From positions 1 through 39,208 of the forward strand of contig JAHIVP010000018.1 in NCBI GenBank assembly GCA_018816335.1: 39,208 nt of DNA, in the 5' to 3' direction. The position numbers and the translations under genes were made by a program. The stretch's first letter is position 1. Each line of letters starts with the position of its first letter. Below the pieces are notes generated by a model, which was given only the letters and a program-made list of their open reading frames with translations, ran no database searches and was not told where the DNA came from. This document shows, in pieces, positions 8,641 to 17,781 of the stretch. This DNA comes from Nanobdellota archaeon. Lineage in GTDB: Archaea; Nanobdellota; Nanobdellia; Pacearchaeales; GW2011-AR1.

Positions 8641-9204
8641 ATGAAAGGAAAATTTAAAAATTTCAGAAGAAGAAAAAATCATGATAATGGTAATGGTAAT
8701 GATAAGACTAGTCAGGAGATTAAAGAAGTGGCTAGGAAGTCTTTGACAAATAGAGTTTCAACTAAAAGAGCGAATTATGTTGTGGATACATCTGCTGTTA
8801 TTCATAAATTTATTCCAGAGGTTATAAGAAGAGGAATAAGAGGAAAAATTATTATTCCAAATGCTGTTATGGCTGAGCTTGAAAATCAGGCAAATAAAGG
8901 ATTAGAGTATGGGTTTATTGGTTTGGAAGAGATTTCTAATTTACATAATTTATCTAAAAAATATCCTGTGAAGGTTGAGTTTGAAGGAATTAGGCCGCAG
9001 GATATGCATATTAGATATGCTAAGTCAGGAGAGATTGATGCTTTGATTAGAAGTATTGCTGTTAAGTATAAGGCTACTTTGATTACAGCTGATTTGGTTC
9101 AGGCTAAGTCTGCTCAAGCATATAAATTAAATGTTATATATTTGAAACCTAGTAAACCTGAGAAGAAGAGGGGTTGGTTGAGTAGGATTTTTAGGAAGTC
9201 GTAA
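8641..9204 (+). CDS. PIN-domain ribonuclease-like protein
   Basis: YVVDTSAVIHKFIPE...IPNAVMAELENQ...SGEIDALIRSIAVKYKATLITADLVQA: PIN acidic residues present. Confidence 0.82.
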   Translation: MKGKFKNFRRRKNHDNGNGNDKTSQEIKEVARKSLTNRVSTKRANYVVDTSAVIHKFIPEVIRRGIRGKIIIPNAVMAELENQANKGLEYGFIGLEEISNLHNLSKKYPVKVEFEGIRPQDMHIRYAKSGEIDALIRSIAVKYKATLITADLVQAKSAQAYKLNVIYLKPSKPEKKRGWLSRIFRKS

Positions 9205-9237
9205 AGTTTAAGAGTTCTTTTTTTATTATTAATTTAT

Positions 9238-9313
9238 GTCTCCGTAGCTCAGTCTGGATTAGAGCACTTCCCTCCTAAGGAAGGGGTCGTAGGTTCAAGT
9301 CCTACCGGAGACG
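9238..9313 (+). tRNA. tRNA-Arg(CCU)
   Basis: Cloverleaf: GTCTCCG/CGGAGAC acceptor, GCTC/GAGC D stem, CTTCC-CTCCTAA-GGAAG anticodon arm, GTAGG-TTCAAGT-CCTAC T arm; no encoded CCA. Confidence 0.93.
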
Positions 9314-9376
9314 TTCGTAACTTTTATAAGGGATATTTTGATGATGATATTAGTGTTGGAATGAAAATTCCTTCCA

Positions 9377-9432
9377 CATCAGAAAGTCTAAGACTGTGCC
9401 TACGCACAGATTAGATTGAGTGACTTTCCGAT
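9377..9432 (+). repeat. Nested hairpin element immediately 5' of tRNA-Gly
   Basis: CATCaGAAAGTC...TCTAAgaCTGTGC-CTAC-GCACAGaTTAGA...GACTTTCcGATG; core shared with 22113-22142. Confidence 0.7.
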
Positions 9433-9503
9433 GCGCTGGTAGTCTAGTGGTAGGATCACAGCCTTCCAAGCTGTTGACCCGGGTTCAAATCCCGGCCGGC
9501 GCA
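9433..9503 (+). tRNA. tRNA-Gly(UCC)
   Basis: GCGCTGG/CCGGCGC acceptor, ACAGC-CTTCCAA-GCTGT anticodon arm, CCGGG-TTCAAAT-CCCGG T arm; discriminator A. Confidence 0.92.
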
Positions 9504-9532
9504 TTTTTAAACTATAAATTAATGAAATAAAG

Positions 9533-10420
9533 ATGGAAGAAGAGACAGAGAGAAAGAACTGGCATGATAAGTATTATAAGCTGATGCTGCTAATCCCGTT
9601 AGTGTTGCTGTTGTTTTCTTTTTATTCAATTTATAGTTTTTATAATGAGACAGGAGATTTTTTTAAGAAAGATGTAAGTTTGACAGGAGGAACTTCAATA
9701 ACTGTTAATAGTGAAGTTGATCATTCTGATTTACAAAGTTTTTTAGAGGGGAAGATTGGAGATTTTTCAATTCGAGGGATTAGTGATTTGAGAACAGGAG
9801 AAGAACTTGCTTTTATTGTTGAGACTATTTCTGAACCAGAAGTTATTCAGCCTGTATTAGAAGAGTATTTGGGTTATGAATTGACTCAAGAGAATTCTTC
9901 AATTGAATTTACAGGGCAGAGTTTGAGTGTTGGGTTTTACAAACAATTACAAATTGCTATTTTGATTGCTTTGATTTTAATGTCTATTGTTGTGTTTATT
10001 ATATTTAGAAATTTTATTCCTAGTTTAGCTGTAATTGTTTCTGTTATTGCTGATATTGCTATGACTTTAGTTGTTGTAAATATGTTAGGAATGAAAATTT
10101 CTAATGCTGGAATTGTTGCTTTATTGATGTTGATTGGTTATAGTGTTGACTCAGATATTTTATTGACAACAAGATCTTTGAAGAGTAATGTTGGGACTGT
10201 TAATTCAAGATTGTTTGGGGCTTTTAAAACTGGGATTACAATGACTTTAACTTCTATGGCTGCAGTTGGAGTTGCTCTATATATTACATCCTCATTTTCA
10301 TCTTCACTAAATCAGATTTTTACAATTATCTTGATTGGATTAGGTTTTGATTTATTCAACACTTGGATTACTAATATTGGAATATTAAAATGGTATATGG
10401 AGAAGAAAAAAATTGATTGA
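9533..10420 (+). CDS. secF: Protein-export membrane protein SecF
   Basis: N-terminal TM, periplasmic domain, C-terminal TM bundle with GYSVDSDILLTTR. Confidence 0.9.
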   Translation: MEEETERKNWHDKYYKLMLLIPLVLLLFSFYSIYSFYNETGDFFKKDVSLTGGTSITVNSEVDHSDLQSFLEGKIGDFSIRGISDLRTGEELAFIVETISEPEVIQPVLEEYLGYELTQENSSIEFTGQSLSVGFYKQLQIAILIALILMSIVVFIIFRNFIPSLAVIVSVIADIAMTLVVVNMLGMKISNAGIVALLMLIGYSVDSDILLTTRSLKSNVGTVNSRLFGAFKTGITMTLTSMAAVGVALYITSSFSSSLNQIFTIILIGLGFDLFNTWITNIGILKWYMEKKKID

Positions 10421-11988
10421 ACATGGGAAAATTAACATTTAGATTATGGTTATTAATTATTGTATTGATTTTATCACTTATAGCAATAAGTCCGAGTTTG
10501 GAAAGTGGAGTTGTGATTAGAAGTGTTGATGTTAATTCAAGTGCTTATGATGCAGGGATAAGGGGTGGGGAAGTTATTCAAGGAATTAATGGGCAAGAAG
10601 TTAGTGATATAGATGATTATGGAAGAATTATAAATGAAATCCTTAGCACTGGAGAGACTGTTGGGAAAGTAGAAGTTGTTGGAGATGGTGAGATTGATAC
10701 AACAGATATTGAAAAAATTAAAATTACAATATCAACTAAAGATACTGATTATATATTATTTACAAATGAAGCTCCGAAAATAACTGTTAAGGATATTCCA
10801 AGTTCGAGAATAAAAACTGGGTTGGATTTGCAAGGAGGAGCTAGAGCATTAGTTAAACCTGAAGTTGAAATTAGTATGGCACAAATGAATGATTTGATTG
10901 AAATAACTAGAAACAGGTTGAATGTTTTTGGATTAAGTGATTTAAGTGTTAGGTCTGTTAGTGATTTAGAAGGAAATAATTTTATGGTTGTTGAAATTGC
11001 TGGAGCAACTCCAAATGATTTGAAAGATTTAATTGGAAAGCAAGGAAAGTTTGAGGCTAAGGTTGGGAATGAAAGTGTTTTTACTGGAGGAAAAGATGAT
11101 ATTAGTGATGTTTGTAGAAATGATGCTACATGTGCAGGGATAAGAAATTGTGGGCAAACAGGAGAAGGAAGTTGGTCTTGTCAATTTGCTTTTGTTCTTT
11201 ATTTAACAGAGGAAGCTGCTCAGAAACATGCTGATGTTACTAGAAATATTTCAATTGATGAAGCAGGAGAATATTTAACTGAAAAATTATATTTATTTAT
11301 AGATGATGTTGAGGTTGATTCTTTGTTTGTAGGAGCAGATTTAAAGGGGAAAGTTACAACTCAGATTTCTATACAAGGACCTGGAAGTGGAAGTAATGAA
11401 GAAGAGGCTTTTAATAATGCTAAGAGAAATATGAATAAGTTGCAGACAATTTTGCTGACAGGTAGTTTACCCTATAAGTTGGAAATTGTTAAGCTTGATA
11501 CTATATCTCCTTCATTAGGAGAAAAATTTGTTAATAATTTATTGTTGGCTGGAGCAGCTGCTATTCTTGTTGTAAGTTTAATTGTATTTTTAAGATATAG
11601 AAATTTTAAGATTTCTTTGGCTGTTTTGTTTACTGCTTTTTCAGAGATATTTATTATTCTTGGTTTTGCTTCTCTAATGAATTGGAATTTAGATTTGCCT
11701 TCGATTGCAGGAATACTTATTGCAATAGGAACAGGAGTTGATCAGCAAATTATAATTGTGGATGAGTCTAAGAGAAAGGAAGAGATGAGTTTGGTTCAGA
11801 AATTAAAGAGAGCTTTGTTTATTATTACAGGAGCTTATTTTACTTCTGTTGTGTCTTTGATACCTTTATGGTGGGTTGGAGCTGGGTTGTTAAGAGGTTT
11901 TGTGTTTACAACAATTGCTGGAATTACAATTGGAGTTTTGATTACTAGGCCTGCTTTTGCTGATATAATTAAGAAAATTGAGAAGTAA
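10417..11988 (+). CDS. secD: Protein-export membrane protein SecD
   Basis: RIKTGLDLQGGARALVKPE...TGVDQQIIIVDESKRKE; directly downstream of and overlapping secF. Confidence 0.9.
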   Translation: MNMGKLTFRLWLLIIVLILSLIAISPSLESGVVIRSVDVNSSAYDAGIRGGEVIQGINGQEVSDIDDYGRIINEILSTGETVGKVEVVGDGEIDTTDIEKIKITISTKDTDYILFTNEAPKITVKDIPSSRIKTGLDLQGGARALVKPEVEISMAQMNDLIEITRNRLNVFGLSDLSVRSVSDLEGNNFMVVEIAGATPNDLKDLIGKQGKFEAKVGNESVFTGGKDDISDVCRNDATCAGIRNCGQTGEGSWSCQFAFVLYLTEEAAQKHADVTRNISIDEAGEYLTEKLYLFIDDVEVDSLFVGADLKGKVTTQISIQGPGSGSNEEEAFNNAKRNMNKLQTILLTGSLPYKLEIVKLDTISPSLGEKFVNNLLLAGAAAILVVSLIVFLRYRNFKISLAVLFTAFSEIFIILGFASLMNWNLDLPSIAGILIAIGTGVDQQIIIVDESKRKEEMSLVQKLKRALFIITGAYFTSVVSLIPLWWVGAGLLRGFVFTTIAGITIGVLITRPAFADIIKKIEK

Positions 11989-11997
11989 AGAAATTGA

Positions 11998-12264
11998 TTA
12001 TTTGTATATATTGTCATGATGGCCAAAATATTCAAAAGAAACAAAATCTTTCTTTTTATCATAAGAAAAAACTAAGACAAAATGTCCTATATGAACTCTT
12101 TTTGATTCTTTCATGTCATACCTTAAATTTTTATAATGTTGTATATCAAAGCAGTTTATGACTTCATCAATTTTTTTAAAAATTTGTTCATAAAGTTTTT
12201 TATCTTTTTTTGAAAGTTTTTTGAGAATTTTGATTAATTCTGGTTTAACTTCATATTCACGCAT
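11998..12264 (-). CDS. RelE/ParE-superfamily toxin
   Basis: 88-aa protein, KNLRYDMKESKRVHIGHFVLVFSYDKKKDFVSFEYFGHHDNIYK; 8-nt overlap with the upstream antitoxin-like ORF. Confidence 0.78.
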   Translation of the reverse strand: MREYEVKPELIKILKKLSKKDKKLYEQIFKKIDEVINCFDIQHYKNLRYDMKESKRVHIGHFVLVFSYDKKKDFVSFEYFGHHDNIYK

Positions 12265-12499
12265 TTTCTATATGCTGTCTAAGTTCATCAACATCACTGA
12301 ATCTTATTCCAGTTTGTTGTTTTATTTTATGAATTTTTTCTAAAAATTCTGGACGCAATTCAGGTTCGAGAAAACTATCTGCATATATTTTTGCGACTAA
12401 AGATATTGCTTGACTTTTGTTTTTTAAACCGAATTTGGCTTTCACTATGTTTAATATTCTATCTTCTTCATCATCTAATTGAATTATGCTTTGTATCAT
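12257..12499 (-). CDS. Antitoxin-like protein (DUF2683-like)
   Basis: 80-aa ORF immediately upstream of the toxin; IIQLDDEEDRILNIVKAKFGLKNKSQAISLVAKIY. Confidence 0.7.
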   Translation of the reverse strand: MIQSIIQLDDEEDRILNIVKAKFGLKNKSQAISLVAKIYADSFLEPELRPEFLEKIHKIKQQTGIRFSDVDELRQHIENA

Positions 12500-12590
12500 T
12501 TTGTTATAATTTATAATGAATTATAATGTTTATATATCTTTTGGTTTTGAGGGATGATAATTTTAAAAAGTCGTTTAATTAAGATATTTT

Positions 12591-12869
12591 ATGATAGTAA
12601 AAATATTAGGAGTTTTTGATTTAATTGCAGGATTGATATTTTGGTTGTGGATGTTTATAGGTATTCCTACGAATGTTATGATGGTTATTGTGATGTATCT
12701 TATAATTAAGGGATTGATATTTGTGATTGGTTTGGATATTGCTTCTGTATTTGACATTATTGCTGGAGTGTTGATATATATTGCGATTAATTTTGGAATG
12801 CCTAAATTTCTTTCTATTATAGTTTTGTTGATTTTAGTTCAGAAAGGGATAATTAGTATTTTGGCTTAG
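12591..12869 (+). CDS. Small multi-TM membrane protein
   Basis: 92 aa, almost entirely hydrophobic, TATA-like TTTATATATC upstream. Confidence 0.6.
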   Translation: MIVKILGVFDLIAGLIFWLWMFIGIPTNVMMVIVMYLIIKGLIFVIGLDIASVFDIIAGVLIYIAINFGMPKFLSIIVLLILVQKGIISILA

Positions 12870-12905
12870 AGTAATGTTTATATAATATAATCTATATTCT
12901 ATCAT

Positions 12906-13148
12906 ATGAAAGTACTAAATATGGTGATTATTGTGTTAGCTATTGTTGGTAGTGTATTTATAATTTATTCTGTTTATGGAGGGGAGGATAAGGAGGTTCA
13001 GTTTAGTCCTGGTGAAGATGAAGGGGGGATGGTGTGGTTAAATAATCAGGCTTTACTTACTTTTGGGTTGATTATATTAGGGATTGATTTTATTCTTTTT
13101 TTTGTTTTGAGAGGTACTAGGAAAGTTTATGATAGTGTTGAGGAATAG
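12906..13148 (+). CDS. Small membrane protein with VQFSPG motif (paralogue of 16359-16628)
   Basis: N-terminal TM + EVQFSPGEDEGG + second TM; TTTATATAATATAAT upstream. Confidence 0.65.
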   Translation: MKVLNMVIIVLAIVGSVFIIYSVYGGEDKEVQFSPGEDEGGMVWLNNQALLTFGLIILGIDFILFFVLRGTRKVYDSVEE

Positions 13149-13194
13149 GAATTAATTTTAATCATATTTATATAATATAATTCTATATATAATC

Positions 13195-13851
13195 ATGAAA
13201 AAAGAGGGGATGATTAGTGTTTTAATTCTGTGGTTAGCATTGTTTTCTATAGTGTTTCAGTTGAGTTATGTGAGAGAGAATGTTTTGTTGAGTCCGAGTG
13301 ATAGATTTGGAATTACTTATCCTCTTGGATATTCTCAGTTAGAAAATGGAGTTACAAGAAATATGGGAATTAATGATAGGGTAAGGTTTGTTAGACAAGA
13401 GCCAGGAATTGAAATTACTTATTATGTAAAGTTAATTGATTTGAGTTCAAGTAAAGCAGATCTTCAGATTAGTGGCCAAGCAGAAAATAAAAGTTTAAAT
13501 GTTGGGGATGAAGAAAGATATGATCTTGATTATAATACTTTAAATGATATTTCTATAAAGTTTGAAAGTTTCTCAAGTAATAAGGGAAGATTGAGATTTA
13601 AGTATGTAAATGAAACATTTAATGTTGACATTCAACGAGATTATTATCCTTATAATAATGATACTCTTCCAATTATAAATGAAAGTATTCCTGACCCTGA
13701 TGATGATGTTGAAGTAATTCCTGAGAAAAAAGTTCCAAAAGTTATTGCTATAGCTGTTATTGTGATTGTTGTTTTGTTTTTGGTTGCTATTGTTTTGATT
13801 GCTGTTTTAATGGAAGATGGGAAACATAGGAGGAGGATTTTTAGACATTGA
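13195..13851 (+). CDS. Predicted membrane-anchored surface protein
   Basis: N-terminal signal/TM, VLLSPSDRFG motif, C-terminal TM with basic tail; ectodomain similar to the C-terminal region of the 14120-16324 ORF. Confidence 0.65.
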   Translation: MKKEGMISVLILWLALFSIVFQLSYVRENVLLSPSDRFGITYPLGYSQLENGVTRNMGINDRVRFVRQEPGIEITYYVKLIDLSSSKADLQISGQAENKSLNVGDEERYDLDYNTLNDISIKFESFSSNKGRLRFKYVNETFNVDIQRDYYPYNNDTLPIINESIPDPDDDVEVIPEKKVPKVIAIAVIVIVVLFLVAIVLIAVLMEDGKHRRRIFRH

Positions 13852-13891
13852 ATTTAGTAATGTTTATATATAATCATTTAATATAAATAAT

Positions 13892-16324
13892 ATGAAAAAA
13901 GAGGTTGTGATTGGAGTTGTTGTTTTAGTTTTAGGTTTGTTGTCACTTGTTGTTATGTTTTCTGGTGGGGAGGAGGGGGTTTTGTTTTCTCCTGAAACTC
14001 CTGCATAATTTAATATTAATGTTAATGAAAGACTGAGTGATGGAAAAACTTCTATAACAAGTAGTGATTTTCCAACGATATTAGCTGATGGAGATATATC
14101 TGGAGTTGGTTATAGTCAGTTGATAGGGATTGGGAATGCAAAGTTGATATTTAATAAACAACCTACTTCATCTTATGATCCTGAATTTGTTTTAGATTAT
14201 TCAAATAGTGAAACTCTATATACTTCTATTGTAAGTTTTGATGAAGCAATAGATTTTGATAGTGAGATTGGACAAGAAATAACTTTATTTGGAAATGATT
14301 ATGTTGTTGGAGATAATACAAATTCTGTAGAATTAATTTTAGAAAAAGCCGGAGATAAGTTCAATATTACAACAAACGGAGAGGTTTATAAAAATGAAGA
14401 TAAGTTAGAAGGAGTTAGTGTTAGTTGGGATGGTCCTCGGTCAACTAATTATATTAGGTTTAATGTTGGAGCTCCTAATAGTAGTTCAGATGGTTTAAGA
14501 CTAAATTATTGGAATCGAAACAAAAAAATAGATCCTGTTTTTGAAACTTTTGAATTAGTATTTGATTCATTAAGTATTCCTGAAGATAGAACTGATAGAG
14601 AATGGATAGAAATTGAAACTGTTGGAGATGATAAGATGACTGTTGAATTTACAGATTGGAATGATGATGAAACAACAATACAGTGGGTTATTAATAATAC
14701 TCAAGGAGATTCTGCTGTTTATCTTCAAGTAGATTCAGATGGACATAATCTAAGTGTATTTGAAGGAGAGTTTTTGAAAAGAAATGATTATGTTGTTGTG
14801 GGTAATGAAGATTATGGAAGGTTATTGAAAGTTTCATCAATTGTTAATCAAACATCTGGATATAGTAATGATAAAGTAAAGTTTAGAGATGTGTTTTCTG
14901 GAACTACATATGAAGCAACTCTAACTAATGATGGAGTCGGAACTGTTACTGTTGGAGGAAGAGTTTATGGAGTTAGATATAAAGGATTATCATCACAATC
15001 TGAGGATGCTAGGGTTGTGTGGTTAGATTATCCTGATAGTTCAGCTGCAGATTCTAGAATTGTTTATCCAACTATTGAGACTTCAAAAGGTGCTTTGATA
15101 ATGTTTTATGAACCTGTGAGGTTTGATTCTGCAGGAGATTGGCTAAATACTTTAATGATCCCTGATGGTGATGGATATACTGATTTAACTGGGTTGCCTA
15201 GTATCCCTCCTGTTAGTGGAGGAGTAGCAAAATCATATGATGTTGGAAAATTATCTTACAATGTTGTTAGGACTTTAGACTCTACTGGAATTCAAGATTT
15301 TACAACTATTTATCTACAAGATAATAGGAATGGAATAGTTCCAATAGATATAATTAATCCTGCAATAGTTTTGATTGAAGAGGGAGATAGTGAGGCCGTG
15401 ATAATCACAGTAGAAGGTGGAGGTAATGCTGATGATGGAATTGGAGTTATGGAAGCTATTAGAACCTGGGAAGATGATAGCCAAGATTGGGAAAAGACTT
15501 TAGCTAGTGATAGTAAGAAGCAAAAAGAAGCTGATAAATATGGAACTATTATAACTATTGATTCAACTGATTCTGATCAGAAAGAAGCTGTGATAAGTTA
15601 TCCTGATGAATCTGTTTATGGGACATTTAAGTTTGTAGATACTAGTTTTTCATCTGTTGCTGTTTGTGGGAATAATGATTGTGAGAGTGATTTAGGAGAA
15701 ACATGTTCAAATTGTCCAGGAGATTGTGGATCTTGTTCTAGTAGTTCTGGTTCACCAGGTTCGAGTGGAGGAAGTACTACTTCATACACTTATACAATAA
15801 GTTCATCTCAAATACAATTAGGATATACAAAACAATTAAGAGAAAATGATAGATTAAGATTTACTAGACAAGAAGGAGGAAGTTCTGTTACTCATTATGT
15901 TAAGATTATAGATTTACAATCCAGTGGAAATAGAGTAGATATAAGAATTACTAGTAATGAGATAAATTCAAGTTTAAATGTTGGGCAGACAAAAAAATAT
16001 GATATAGATAGTGATGGATATTATGATTTGTCAATTAAATTTGAGAGAATAGTAAGTAATAAAGCTGAATTAACTTTAAAGGAAATAAATGAACAAGTAT
16101 CAAGTAGTAGTACAAGTTCAACTAGCTCTTCTGGTTCTGGAAATGATGGAAGTACAGATGGAGATAATCTTTTAGGAATTACTGAAGAAGATGAAAAGAA
16201 CATAGTAATACCTATTTTAATTGGGTTTTTAGTTATTGTAGTAATAGTTATAATTATATTATTGATTTTATTTCTAAGAAAAGGAGTAAAGAAATCTCCT
16301 TTTGTTGTTGAAAATAAAGTTTAA
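13892..16324 (+). pseudogene. Large S-layer/surface-like protein; signal segment separated from the body by one in-frame TAA (14006-14008)
   Basis: ATG at 13892 (MKKEVVIGVVVLVLGLLSLVVMFSGGEEGVLFSPETPA*), then the same frame continues FNINVNERLSDGKTSITSSDFPTILADGDISGVGYSQLIGIGNAKL into the 734-aa ORF listed at 14120; C-terminal TM at the end. Confidence 0.7.
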
Positions 16325-16358
16325 ATAAATTTATAAATTATAAATCTCTATATAAAAT

Positions 16359-16628
16359 ATGAATAAATATTATTTGGTTATGGTGATGATAGGGATAATG
16401 GGAGTTGGTTTGATTGCGTATCCTTTTTTATCTGAAAAAGAAGGAGTTATGTTTAGTCCTGGTGCAGATTCAGGAAGTAATTATAATCTATATATTATGT
16501 TTGGGGTTATGTTTTTAGCGATTGATGTTGTTTTTTTTATTATTATAAGAAGTGCAAAAAAAGTTTTTGAAAAAAATGTTGAACAAGAGCTAAAGGAAAA
16601 GGAAGAGATTAAAAACCCTAATTCTTAA
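16359..16628 (+). CDS. Small membrane protein with VMFSPG motif
   Basis: Same layout as 12906-13148 (TM, VMFSPGADSG, TM, charged tail). Confidence 0.65.
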   Translation: MNKYYLVMVMIGIMGVGLIAYPFLSEKEGVMFSPGADSGSNYNLYIMFGVMFLAIDVVFFIIIRSAKKVFEKNVEQELKEKEEIKNPNS

Positions 16629-16638
16629 TTTACTTTAT

Positions 16639-17076
16639 ATGATGCCTAAAACCCATATTTATTTTGGAATATTATTTGCTGGTTTGATATATTTAGTTTT
16701 TCCTGTAATTGGAATTGTTGGATTTTTAGTTTTGTTATCAGCTAGTATTTTAATTGATATTGATCATTATTCAATTTATGTTTGGAGAAAAAAAGATTTT
16801 AGTTATAAACGGTCTGTAGAGTGGTTTTTAGATTTGCAAAAAAAAGAGACATTTGAGAAAAGAGTTTCACCTATTTCTCTTTTGCACACAGTTGAAGTTT
16901 TAGCTGTTATTGGTGTTTTGGCGTTTTTTAATCAGATTTTTCTTTTTATTTTTGTGGCGTTTATGTTTCATTCTATTTGTGATACAGGTTTAATGGTTTA
17001 TGAAGGAAAGTTTTTTGCTAGAGAGTATTCTTTAATTAGATATTTGAAAGATTATCATCATCCGAGGTATATATGA
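16639..17076 (+). CDS. Membrane-bound metal-dependent hydrolase-like protein (YdjM/DUF457-like)
   Basis: MPKTHIYFGILFAGLIY...SASILIDIDHYSIY...HSICDTGLM. Confidence 0.6.
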   Translation: MMPKTHIYFGILFAGLIYLVFPVIGIVGFLVLLSASILIDIDHYSIYVWRKKDFSYKRSVEWFLDLQKKETFEKRVSPISLLHTVEVLAVIGVLAFFNQIFLFIFVAFMFHSICDTGLMVYEGKFFAREYSLIRYLKDYHHPRYI

Positions 17077-17130
17077 AAATATATGTTTTTTTGTACATAT
17101 TAATATAAATGATTTGTTTCTAGAAAGATT

Positions 17131-17742
17131 ATGAATTATTTGAAGTATGTAGGGTTAGTTGGTTTATTGAGCTCTATTGTTGGTTGTAGTGTTGAGAAAG
17201 TTGAGATTCCTAGATCTAAAGATGTTGTTCAAACTATGCCTTCAACAAGGAGCTCTGAAACTCAACCATCTAGTACTCAACCAATTGAAAAAAGTGATTT
17301 AAATTGGTTCAATGGAAAAGGAAGAGATAATAGTGATTATGAAATAGTTCTTAGAGTTCCTAAAGGAAAGATGAGAGAAAAAGCTGTTGAATGTTATGTT
17401 AATACAATAAAAGAAGTTCAGAGGAATATAATAGCTTCAGGAAGTTTTAGTTATAGATTTATTGAAGGATTAGATCAAGAAGAATTAGTAATAAGAAGTA
17501 AGGGGAATGAAGATAAATTTACATTTAATATATTTAGAAGAAGTGAAAAACGAGTTTTGGCAGATCCTACAATAAGATATTATGGATGGAGGATATCAAG
17601 AGTATTAGAAAAATGGGAAAGTGTTGAAGACGGATATCCAATACCTAAATTTGATGGATTAAATATGGAGAGGTATGGAAATATAAAAGGAATTTGGGAA
17701 AAAATTAGGAAAAAAAGAATGGAAAAACTAAGAGTTGATTAA
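17131..17742 (+). CDS. Predicted lipoprotein of unknown function
   Basis: Signal peptide with lipobox-like LLSSIVGC followed by a Ser/Thr/Pro-rich linker. Confidence 0.6.
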   Translation: MNYLKYVGLVGLLSSIVGCSVEKVEIPRSKDVVQTMPSTRSSETQPSSTQPIEKSDLNWFNGKGRDNSDYEIVLRVPKGKMREKAVECYVNTIKEVQRNIIASGSFSYRFIEGLDQEELVIRSKGNEDKFTFNIFRRSEKRVLADPTIRYYGWRISRVLEKWESVEDGYPIPKFDGLNMERYGNIKGIWEKIRKKRMEKLRVD

Positions 17743-17781
17743 GATAGAAAGTATTAAAAGTTTGAAATACAAGTAATTTTT

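Noticed and set aside
11998-12499. TA pair as a novel defence system
   Set aside because: Layout and sequence fit an ordinary RelE-type toxin with a short antitoxin; no accompanying defence genes
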